NCBI GenBank assembly: GCA_018812885.1
Contig: JAHJCW010000145.1
Location: forward strand, 1-5,844
Length of the DNA stretch: 5,844 nucleotides
Direction: 5' to 3'
From: a bacterium
GTDB taxonomy: Bacteria > Fidelibacterota > Marinisomatia > Marinisomatales > JAHJCW01
The notes under the pieces were generated by a model. It was not told the DNA's origin. It made no database searches and saw only the letters and a program-made list of their open reading frames with translations. Shown piece after piece: positions 1-5,732 of the stretch. Position numbers and translations under genes: made by a program. Position 1 is the first letter of the stretch. Every line of letters starts with the position of its first letter.

Positions 1-210
1 GATTCCCGCTAAAAATATAGCTACAACCAAACCCTTTCGCTGCCACCATAAAGCTGATAAGATAATAGGAATGTAAAAAAAGTGGGTAAAAACTATACCG
101 CTGCCAATTATCGCATGAAAATAATAAGTGACACAGCAACAAATACAACAAAGGATAGTTATTAGCAGAATTTTGTACTTTTCTTCTTTTCCTTCAAATT
201 TTAGACCCAT
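1..210 (-). CDS. Partial multi-pass membrane protein, likely N-terminus of a membrane-bound sensor (histidine kinase or PAS protein)
   Basis: An open frame starts at ATG 210-208 and stays open for 70 codons to the window edge, so the C-terminal part is missing. An AGGAGG-class site (GGAGG, 7-nt spacing) precedes the ATG and fixes the start. The protein begins with a short charged stretch (KFEGKEEKYK), then a hydrophobic helix at about residues 13-30. A second hydrophobic segment spans about 39-55 (GIVFTHFFYIPIILSALWW), a basic turn QRKG follows at 57-60, and a third hydrophobic segment begins. The FTHFFYIPII-x-x-x-WW-x-RKG pattern is familiar to me from the N-terminal membrane part of sensor kinases and PAS proteins of anaerobic bacteria and some archaea. 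That is recollection, and no catalytic domain is visible here. The first helix holds five cysteines in six residues (CCICCC, 21-26). It lies downstream of the large kinase on the same strand, 308 nt away, so it may have its own promoter. Confidence 0.75.
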   Translation of the reverse strand, partial: MGLKFEGKEEKYKILLITILCCICCCVTYYFHAIIGSGIVFTHFFYIPIILSALWWQRKGLVVAIFLAGI

Positions 211-217
211 TACCCGG

Positions 218-222
218 CCTCC
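218..222 (-). promoter_or_regulatory. Ribosome binding site GGAGG for the truncated membrane protein
   Basis: The minus strand reads GGAGG followed by 7 nt and then ATG at 210. This supports the short frame at the left edge as a real gene start. The SD touches a perfect palindrome at 222-235. Confidence 0.7.
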
Positions 223-235
223 ATTAATATTAATG
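222..235. repeat. Perfect 14-bp palindrome next to the ribosome site
   Basis: CATTAATATTAATG equals its own reverse complement and shares its last base with the GGAGG of the membrane-protein gene. It could be an operator for a dimeric repressor. As RNA it is a weak AU helix with little room for a loop, so a DNA site is the likelier reading. In AT-rich DNA it may also be chance. Confidence 0.4.
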
Positions 236-302
236 AATAGATAATTTAAAATTTAATAACTAGGCCCTTAATTAGCGTCTGTCCGTGTTTGTTATTCCCA
301 TA

Positions 303-359
303 GCACTTTAGGCACTTCAAATTTTAAAAATTCCACACTTTTGTACACTTAAGTTACTT
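303..359 (-). repeat. Five phased AAGTA/AAGTG motifs, possible regulator binding array
   Basis: Reading the minus strand, AAGTA starts at 359 and AAGTG starts at 350, 340, 317 and 308. Spacings are 9, 10, 23 and 9 nt, close to one or two helical turns. The copies come as AAGTGT twice and AAGTGC twice. The array lies about 100-150 bp upstream of the membrane-protein start, where activator direct repeats often sit. The motif is short and the DNA is AT-rich, so chance is possible. Confidence 0.25.
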
Positions 360-518
360 AAGAAAATTATTTGAAACTTTGTTCCATTGCTTCTGTCCAA
401 TTTTAACTTGCCCCGAAGCTGATCTACTAATATTGACCAATTACAGTGCAAATCTCCCCAACTTGTTCCTATAAGTTATAATATTTTAATAATCAAGGTC
501 ATTCACCAATTAATTCTT

Positions 519-3500
519 TTATCTTTTTTTCATAGTCTTATAAGCTGCTTCAATAAGATCGGCAGCTTGTTTTGCGTCATTCGGATAAATTGAATATCCA
601 AATGATAATTTTACATCAAGTTCTTTTTGAAATCTAGTACTCGATTTGGCAAGCATCTCTTCCAATTTAGACATTATAATTTGAATATTTTGTTCTGTTA
701 TATCTGAGAACAATACTACTTCATTCCTGCCTTTAATAAAGGAAAATTCACCCGGTGCTAATTGATCCTGAAATGCTTTGAGAATACCTTTAGGTATCCT
801 AATTGCGTCTGCATCACCCAATTTGGTTTCTATTTCAGAATAATTATCCACTCTTACCAATAATAAGGATAATTTGATATGCTTTTTAGCAACTGCTCCT
901 ATTCCTTTTTCAATATTCTCAATAATGATTTCATCAGGATTATATTTTGGAAGTGTAAAGTAAAATCTGGATCCTTGATTAAGTTTGCTGTTAACCCAAA
1001 TTTTACCATGATGTAATTTGATGATACCTTGACTAACTGATAATCCAAGCCCGGTACCCTTTTCAGCGGCTCTCACTACCTTACCAACTTGATGGAATCT
1101 GTCGAAAACTGTCCCAAGGTCTTTATGCTCGATGCCTTTGCCGGTATCTGCAACACAACATTCTACAACATTTTCCTTCTCCGTAATGAAAACCTCTATT
1201 TTGCCTTCCTCAGTAAATTTTAGGGCATTACCGATCAAATTCATTAATACTTGAATAATTCTATCATTATCTAAATATAGATTAATTGATTCTCGATTTG
1301 GTGTTAACTTCAATTTAATATTTTTACTTGCTACTTGATTCCCAAAAGATGAAACCACACTTTCCGCAAGCTTAACGATATCTACCATTTCGCGTTCGAT
1401 TATAATTTTTTGTCCTTCTATTTTGGAGATGTCAAGCAGATTATTTATTATCCTTCCTAATCTATCCACGTCTTCCATAGCAGGATTGACAATATCCATT
1501 TGATCTTTATTCAGTTCTCCAAACAAACCGTCGCTTAATAGCGATAAGGATTCCCTAATGATTGTAAGCGGAGTCCTGAGTTCATGGGATACAGATGAGA
1601 TGAACTCTGTTTTCATAATATCAGTTTGCTTTTGCTCTGATATATCACTAGCAATAATTGTTGCGGCAATCACCTTACCCTCTTTTCGCAAGACACTTAT
1701 ATTATTTTTATACCATACTACACTGTCATCAGTACTTAATCCAAGATTTTCAAAACTAAAGCTTTTTCCGGTATCAAATACTTTTTTTAAAGTATCTCTT
1801 GCTACTTCATGGAACTCGGATGGCATTAAGTCATAGATTGTTTTCCCAATAATATTTGTTGGTTCCTGCCCGGAGTAGCCATAATTGATAAAAGATATTA
1901 TTCCCTGTCGATCAACTTGCGCTATTATATCAGGGCTATTATACACTATTGAGCGAAATTTTTCTTCATTCTCCTGCAATTTCATCCTCAATTCCACTCT
2001 TTCGGTAATATTTTCTATTAAGCCATCATAATGGATAACTTTCCCATTTTTATCTTTTACAACAACTGCTGTTACGGATCCAATAAATGTACTTCCATCT
2101 TTTCGGAGCAATCTTAATTCTTCGTTCTTAACAGAGCCTTTTTCCTGCAGTTTATCACTAAATAATTTCCGTGCGCCGGGAGAAACATATAAACTGGATG
2201 TAGTCGTTGCTAACATAGATTTCCGACTTTTAAAACCAAACATATCAAGCATAGCTTGGTTCACTTCTATAAATTTTCCTTTGGCACCCGGTGTATTTTG
2301 ATAAATTCCAAGTGGTAGATTTTCTGTTAATGAACGATATTTTTCCTCATTCTCTTTTAGTGCTTTTTCCTTCTGCTTGCGCTCGGTTATGTCATGGTTA
2401 ATTGACAATCCTGCATTTTCTCCCTTAAACTGTATTGAAGTAACAATTACTTCGGTCCAAAACTCTGTACCGTCCTTTCTCCTTTTCTTCTCAGTCGTCT
2501 TAACGGTTTCTCCTTGCCCCAGTCTTTCTTCCCAATCATCAGCTTTTATCTCTCCTGAGCCCGAAATATAAAGATCTTTAATGATATTCATCTTCAAGAG
2601 TTCTTTTCTAGTGTAGCCTGTTTGAATTTCGGCGCCGTGATTCACTTCCAGTATTTCGCCCCTGTTTTCCCCTCTAAGTTTTGTCACATATACGGCATCT
2701 CCCAAATCATTAAACAAACGCCTAAATCTTTCCTCACTTTGCTTTAATTCTACTTCATCCTTCTTACGGTCGGTAATGTCTCGCCAAACAGTGTGAAGTA
2801 TTCGATTCTTTTTATCTGTAGAGATAGCAGTCAACAATACTTCAACAGGAAAAACCTCTCCATTAGCTCTTTTATGATCCCATTCAAAACGGTGACTACC
2901 ATTTTCTAAGGCTATTTTCATCATTTCGTCAGCTTTTTCAGATGATAATCTCCCATCAGGTTGCATTTTTGGTGATAATTCTGAAGGATGCGTATTTAAG
3001 AATTCATCTTTATTTTTATAACGAAGCATATTAATTGTAGCCTGGTTACAATCCACAAACTTCTCATTAATAATAATTAAAACCGCATCTTTTGATTTTT
3101 CAAATAAATCTTTATATTTTTTCTCACTGTCCCGTAGTGCGTCTTCAGACCGTTTGCGATCAATAGCGATGGCCACTTGATCAGATACAGCCGAAAGTAT
3201 CTCTAAATCCTGCATAGTATATAGATTGGGATCTACATAACTCTGAGTAGCAATTACTCCAATAACGTCATTTTTAATAATTAAAGGTACACCCATCCAA
3301 ATTAGTGGCGTAGGACCCCATACACCTTTTTGGGCGTCTCGTTTTTCGAGTTCTTCTTTTTTCAATAAAATCGGCTTGCGCTGGGACACAACTAAACCGG
3401 TCAAGGAATCATTAGTATTAAAATTTGAGATCGATGAAAAATCATCATCAGTAGTGTCTACATGATATGGGAAATGCAGGGTGCGATTCTTGATATCTAC

Positions 3501-4886
3501 AAGCGCAATAAAAAAATTGCTTACATCAATGATTTTGGCTAATAAATTATGAATGGTAAAATATAAATCATTTAAATTTTGTGTAACATTCACTGAATTC
3601 GAAATATTAATCAGAACATTTTTTACTTCTTCCGCCTTTTTTTGCTCGGTTATATCACTAACAGTTGCCTGCAAGAAAGTCTCATCTTTTAATTGAATTT
3701 TTATTAGTAAAACTGTAGCAGGAAATGATTCACCATTTATTCTTTTATGTGTCCATTTAAAAAAGTTTGAACCTTTAGTCATTGCCATTTCTATCATTTC
3801 TTTTGCTTTATCAGATGACAATCTTCCGTCAGGTTGTTTTTCCGGTGAAACATCCCATGGACCATATGTTAAGAATTCTTTAATACTTTTAACTTTAAAC
3901 ATTTTCAAAATGGCCGGATTTCCTGAAGTGAATTTCCAGGTTGGAGGATTGAGCGTCATTAAAGCATCATGAGCAGAATCAAATAATTTTCTAAATCGTT
4001 CTTCACTTGCTTGCAGCTTAGCTTCTGATCCTTTACGTTCAGTAATATCTTTAATTATAGCGGTTGTATGCCACTCTTTGCTTAGCATAAATGCAGATAA
4101 GGAAATTTCAACTGGAAACTCAGAGTTATCTTTCTTGAGTCCTGTCATTTCAAGAACATTTCCGACTGCTTTACCTTTACCAGTTTTTAAAAATCTTTCA
4201 AAACCTTTTTGAAAAGCTGCATAATATTTTGGTGGTGCAATTAACTTGTGTATTTCTTTACCAATAGCTTCTTTATAATTATATCCGAAAATTCTTTCGG
4301 CTGCATTATTCCAATACGATACCAAACCTTTGTTATCCATCATAATTATAGCATCAATTGCCGTCTCAGTTAACTTTTTAAATCTTACTTCGCTCTGATC
4401 CAATTTTTCTTGTGTTAATTTACGGTTTGTAATGTCATGGGCACTACCAAGTACCAGTTTTTTGTCACTAATAGTCACAGGACTTGTCATAATCTCTATA
4501 GATGCAAAACTTCCATCCTTTTTCTTCATAGAGAATTCATCAGGACCCGTATATTCACCTTTCCCGCTACGGGATAGTATTTCCGAGATGGTTTTTTGAT
4601 CGCTCTTATCAATTAAATTTAATTCGATGAAATTTTTACCAAATAATTCCTCTGTTGAATATCCGGTTAGTTGATGGGACGCAAGATTCCCGTCAATAAA
4701 ATTACCATTTAAGTCAATTAAAAAATACGCCACTGGTGCGTGGAAAAATATGGTCTTAAATCTATCTTCCCTGCTCTTTAGCACCCGTGCAATTTGTTTA
4801 TGGGCACCAATCTCAAGCTCCATATTTTTGATATCTTGTATTAATTGCCAAGTTTTTGGCTTTGTTTTTTTTTCGTTATTGCTCAT
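519..4886 (-). CDS. Large soluble multi-PAS/GAF sensor histidine kinase with a degenerate GGDEF-like C-terminal domain
   Basis: This is a 1455-aa protein from ATG 4886; a GTG two codons upstream is possible but sits 1 nt from the SD. After a short helical N-terminus come PAS domains at about 40-158, 166-286 and 294-416, a GAF domain at about 420-576, and PAS domains at about 586-708, 716-836, 846-964 and 973-1086. Most PAS units end in the family signature DIT-x-RK/QK. HisKA follows at about 1088-1158 with H box SHELRTP (His1101), then HATPase_c to about 1315: N box NLIGNALKF (Asn1216, Asn1220), G1 DTGKGI (Asp1247), F box FDRFHQ, G2 GTGLGLSV. All catalytic boxes are intact, so autophosphorylation is expected. 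The last ~125 residues have a GGDEF-like fold but read GRNEV (1386-1390) in place of GGDEF, so cyclase activity is unlikely. No membrane segment is seen, implying cytoplasmic sensing. The likely partner is the receiver gene 133 nt upstream. No clear separate promoter lies in that gap; a TATAGT there lacks a good -35. Confidence 0.97.
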   Translation of the reverse strand: MSNNEKKTKPKTWQLIQDIKNMELEIGAHKQIARVLKSREDRFKTIFFHAPVAYFLIDLNGNFIDGNLASHQLTGYSTEELFGKNFIELNLIDKSDQKTISEILSRSGKGEYTGPDEFSMKKKDGSFASIEIMTSPVTISDKKLVLGSAHDITNRKLTQEKLDQSEVRFKKLTETAIDAIIMMDNKGLVSYWNNAAERIFGYNYKEAIGKEIHKLIAPPKYYAAFQKGFERFLKTGKGKAVGNVLEMTGLKKDNSEFPVEISLSAFMLSKEWHTTAIIKDITERKGSEAKLQASEERFRKLFDSAHDALMTLNPPTWKFTSGNPAILKMFKVKSIKEFLTYGPWDVSPEKQPDGRLSSDKAKEMIEMAMTKGSNFFKWTHKRINGESFPATVLLIKIQLKDETFLQATVSDITEQKKAEEVKNVLINISNSVNVTQNLNDLYFTIHNLLAKIIDVSNFFIALVDIKNRTLHFPYHVDTTDDDFSSISNFNTNDSLTGLVVSQRKPILLKKEELEKRDAQKGVWGPTPLIWMGVPLIIKNDVIGVIATQSYVDPNLYTMQDLEILSAVSDQVAIAIDRKRSEDALRDSEKKYKDLFEKSKDAVLIIINEKFVDCNQATINMLRYKNKDEFLNTHPSELSPKMQPDGRLSSEKADEMMKIALENGSHRFEWDHKRANGEVFPVEVLLTAISTDKKNRILHTVWRDITDRKKDEVELKQSEERFRRLFNDLGDAVYVTKLRGENRGEILEVNHGAEIQTGYTRKELLKMNIIKDLYISGSGEIKADDWEERLGQGETVKTTEKKRRKDGTEFWTEVIVTSIQFKGENAGLSINHDITERKQKEKALKENEEKYRSLTENLPLGIYQNTPGAKGKFIEVNQAMLDMFGFKSRKSMLATTTSSLYVSPGARKLFSDKLQEKGSVKNEELRLLRKDGSTFIGSVTAVVVKDKNGKVIHYDGLIENITERVELRMKLQENEEKFRSIVYNSPDIIAQVDRQGIISFINYGYSGQEPTNIIGKTIYDLMPSEFHEVARDTLKKVFDTGKSFSFENLGLSTDDSVVWYKNNISVLRKEGKVIAATIIASDISEQKQTDIMKTEFISSVSHELRTPLTIIRESLSLLSDGLFGELNKDQMDIVNPAMEDVDRLGRIINNLLDISKIEGQKIIIEREMVDIVKLAESVVSSFGNQVASKNIKLKLTPNRESINLYLDNDRIIQVLMNLIGNALKFTEEGKIEVFITEKENVVECCVADTGKGIEHKDLGTVFDRFHQVGKVVRAAEKGTGLGLSVSQGIIKLHHGKIWVNSKLNQGSRFYFTLPKYNPDEIIIENIEKGIGAVAKKHIKLSLLLVRVDNYSEIETKLGDADAIRIPKGILKAFQDQLAPGEFSFIKGRNEVVLFSDITEQNIQIIMSKLEEMLAKSSTRFQKELDVKLSFGYSIYPNDAKQAADLIEAAYKTMKKR
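2847..2975 (-). repeat. Internal repeat copy B: core of the PAS domain after GAF
   Basis: Residues 638-680 of the kinase (SPKMQPDGRLSS ... HKRANGEVFP) match residues 347-389 of the same protein at 27 of 43 positions without gaps. Part of the DNA is conserved too, e.g. TCAGATGA-y-AATCT on the plus strand. This points to a duplicated PAS unit, although the QPDGRLSS type is also a known widespread PAS subfamily. Confidence 0.7.
3720..3848 (-). repeat. Internal repeat copy A: core of the PAS domain before GAF
   Basis: Residues 347-389 (SPEKQPDGRLSS ... HKRINGESFP) pair with copy B at 2847-2975. The two copies flank the GAF domain, so the order is PAS-type A, GAF, PAS-type A. Confidence 0.7.
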
Positions 4887-4893
4887 AAGCACA

Positions 4894-4898
4894 CTCTT
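4894..4898 (-). promoter_or_regulatory. Ribosome binding site AAGAG deciding the kinase start
   Basis: On the minus strand AAGAG lies 7 nt before ATG 4886 but only 1 nt before the in-frame GTG at 4892-4890. The spacing favours ATG 4886. It is much weaker than the AGGAGG sites of the other genes, so the kinase is probably made at a lower level than the response regulator. Confidence 0.5.
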
Positions 4899-5019
4899 AG
4901 TGTTTATCCAAAACTATTTTGAACTGTTTTTAAATTGCACAAATTGTTGATTTTAACCGAAATATATTTTAAATCCACTATAGCGATATTTAATATGTTT
5001 CTAATGATTTTTTCCTACA

Positions 5020-5427
5020 CTAATCATCGCTGAAAAGCATATCTTTAGAATTAATCTTTGGTTTGCTTAATATAGTATTTATTTTTTCTATTAATACATC
5101 GCTATTAAATGGTTTTGATATGAAATCTTCTGCTCCCATTTCCATAACTTGTTTTTTTACTTCCGCGCTCGGGAATGCGGTAATAAATATTACGGGAATT
5201 TTGCTAGTCTTTGGCATGCCTTTTAGGATTTCATAGGCCTTGATACCTCCGCCAAGTGGCATTTTAATATCCAGTAAGATCATGTCCGGCGATTCAAGTT
5301 TTGCCGTCTCCACACATTGATAGCCATCATAGGCACTGACCACATCAAAATTGTTCGCTTTTAAGCGTAAAGAAAGTAATCGAACAATGCTGGGTTCATC
5401 ATCAACAACTAATATTTTCTTTTTCAT
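5020..5427 (-). CDS. Single-domain (CheY/Spo0F-like) response regulator
   Basis: A 135-aa protein made of one receiver domain (about residues 3-121) plus a short acidic tail ending FSDD. All receiver landmarks are present: acidic pair Asp9-Asp10 in ILVVDDE, phosphoacceptor Asp53 in LLDIKMP, the switch Thr83 in VIFITAF, and the conserved Lys105-Pro106 in ISKPF. There is no DNA-binding, enzymatic or HPt output domain, so it should act by protein contact or as a phosphorelay intermediate in the cytoplasm. It has a strong AGGAGG ribosome site 9 nt from its ATG, and it is preceded with a 3-nt gap by a 97-codon frame. The large kinase gene follows on the same strand after 133 nt without a clear terminator, so the kinase is its probable phosphodonor. 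The loop after Asp53 reads PLGGG rather than the usual P-x-MDG, a minor oddity. Confidence 0.97.
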   Translation of the reverse strand: MKKKILVVDDEPSIVRLLSLRLKANNFDVVSAYDGYQCVETAKLESPDMILLDIKMPLGGGIKAYEILKGMPKTSKIPVIFITAFPSAEVKKQVMEMGAEDFISKPFNSDVLIEKINTILSKPKINSKDMLFSDD

Positions 5428-5430
5428 TGT

Positions 5431-5724
5431 CTATGTCCTCCTTCTATGGATATAGTTGTAATTAAAAATATTGCCGGAAACTAGCAATTTGGAATAACGA
5501 TTAATGGCAGGAGGTAAACCAATATGATGCATGAGCATTATCCACCAATCTCTCAAATTGAATCTTATTTGTTTCCGGCAATAATTAGCTAATCGAGAAT
5601 TGAAAACACATTTTCTAAAATCAAATCTATCAGTTTTAATGGTATTAATAGATTTGTTTATACAGTTCCAATCCTCTTCTGTAATAAACATACATTTATA
5701 ATTAAATAAAATACTTAAGCACAT
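5431..5724 (-). CDS. Small ORF of unknown function (97 aa) just upstream of the response regulator; may be a structured leader
   Basis: I do not recognise this protein. For coding: an AGGAGG site lies 9 nt before ATG 5724 (same geometry as the response regulator), a good promoter lies just upstream, and the stop is 3 nt before the regulator ATG, so the two could be translationally coupled. Against coding: it has only two Ala, two Gly and two Glu in 97 residues, is rich in Ile and Asn (11 each), has 16 Lys/Arg against 6 Asp/Glu, and contains several inverted repeats. Its last residues RRRT are simply the regulator's ribosome site read in frame. Other visible traits are five cysteines (2, 11, 21, 39, 49), a WW pair at 60-61, and a hydrophobic stretch IMLMHHIGLPPAI at 62-74. 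There is no signal peptide or clear membrane span. ATG 5730 is an alternative start, but only 3 nt from the SD. Confidence 0.42.
   Translation of the reverse strand: MCLSILFNYKCMFITEEDWNCINKSINTIKTDRFDFRKCVFNSRLANYCRKQIRFNLRDWWIMLMHHIGLPPAINRYSKLLVSGNIFNYNYIHRRRT
5436..5443 (-). promoter_or_regulatory. Strong ribosome binding site AAGGAGGA of the response regulator
   Basis: The minus strand reads AAGGAGGA with GGAGG 9 nt before ATG 5427. The site lies inside the last codons of the upstream small ORF (AGA AGG AGG ACA TAG), an arrangement typical of translational coupling if that ORF is translated. Confidence 0.85.
5469..5583. repeat. Large imperfect palindrome: 13-bp perfect arms with inner stems
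   Basis: TATTGCCGGAAAC at 5469-5481 is the exact reverse complement of GTTTCCGGCAATA at 5571-5583. Nested inside, CAATTTG (5485-5491) pairs with CAAATTG (5554-5560). Near the apex ATGATGC (5524-5530) pairs with GCATTAT (5535-5541), allowing one G-U on plus-strand RNA. The arms are GC-richer than their surroundings. On minus-strand RNA the outer stem is followed by five U residues, as in a terminator, but the ~89-nt interior is far longer than usual. The palindrome lies within the 97-aa ORF and ends 41 nt before the response regulator ATG. Confidence 0.65.
5584..5593. repeat. 10-bp palindrome ATTAGCTAAT
   Basis: ATTAGCTAAT is self-complementary and directly abuts the 115-bp palindrome. It belongs to the run of inverted repeats in 5469-5690. 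By itself it could be chance in AT-rich DNA. Confidence 0.3.
5602..5615. repeat. Small hairpin, 5-bp stem and 4-nt loop
   Basis: GAAAA (5602-5606) and TTTTC (5611-5615) are complementary around the loop CACA (UGUG on minus RNA). It is weak alone; it is noted as part of the hairpin series. Confidence 0.25.
5622..5656. repeat. Hairpin with 9-bp perfect stem
   Basis: CAAATCTAT (5622-5630) is the exact reverse complement of ATAGATTTG (5648-5656), with a 17-nt interior. On minus-strand RNA the stem can grow to 11 pairs with one G-U. Its outer edge abuts, with a 2-nt overlap, the next hairpin at 5655-5690, so the two helices could stack. Confidence 0.4.
5655..5690. repeat. Hairpin with 11-bp stem and one bulged base
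   Basis: TGTTTATACAG (5655-5665) pairs with CTGTAATAAACA (5679-5690) over 11 bp with a single bulged A (U on minus RNA). The 13-nt loop reads AAGAGGATTGGAA on the minus strand. It is the most promoter-proximal of the hairpins in this leader or small ORF. Confidence 0.4.
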
Positions 5725-5732
5725 TGGCATAC

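Larger units (their letters stand above)
211..518. other. 308-nt intergenic region without a recognisable gene
   Basis: No frame of useful length with a ribosome site is present on either strand. After the kinase stop I find no GC-rich hairpin followed by a T-run, so no factor-independent terminator is supported. The minus strand carries AAGTA/AAGTG motifs at 303-359 and a near-repeated TAATTGGT-G/C-AAT at about 502-513 and 432-443. It also has GGACAGAAGC/GGACAGACGC copies at about 391-400 and 275-284, and the 14-bp palindrome at 222-235. No promoter here convinces me: TTGAAG at about 315-320 has no good -10 partner. Confidence 0.5.

Noticed and set aside
455..518. Terminator after the kinase stop
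   Set aside because: Only weak AT inverted repeats (e.g. TATAA-C-TTATA) are present; there is no GC stem or U-run.
211..518. CRISPR array, sigma54 promoter (GG-N10-GC) or tRNA in the intergenic region
   Set aside because: Repeats are too short and irregular for CRISPR. The GGGGAGATTTGC stretch has wrong spacing for sigma54, and no cloverleaf was found.
1558..1836. Plus-strand open frame of 92 codons
   Set aside because: It is antisense to the HisKA and last PAS domains of the kinase, which have clear family motifs; it has no ribosome site or recognisable domain.
2377..2571. Plus-strand open frame of 64 codons
   Set aside because: Antisense to a well-supported PAS domain, with Ser/Pro-rich low-complexity translation and no SD.
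4887..4892. GTG start two codons upstream of ATG 4886 for the kinase
   Set aside because: The AAGAG SD would be only 1 nt away; ATG 4886 has 7-nt spacing. The difference is two residues.
4750..4950. Plus-strand open frame of 66 codons with hydrophobic translation
   Set aside because: It overlaps the kinase start in antisense. The hydrophobicity comes from the complement of a Lys-rich coding stretch, and no SD is present.
5001..5030. Terminator after the response regulator (ATGATT / AATCAT repeat near its stop)
   Set aside because: The stem is only 6 bp and AT-only, and no T-run follows on the minus strand.
5431..5724. Small ORF as a remnant of a Y1/REP-associated transposase (HH and PP residues near hairpins)
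   Set aside because: The HUH motif and catalytic Tyr context are absent. MHHIGLPP is too little to support a family, and no element ends are visible.
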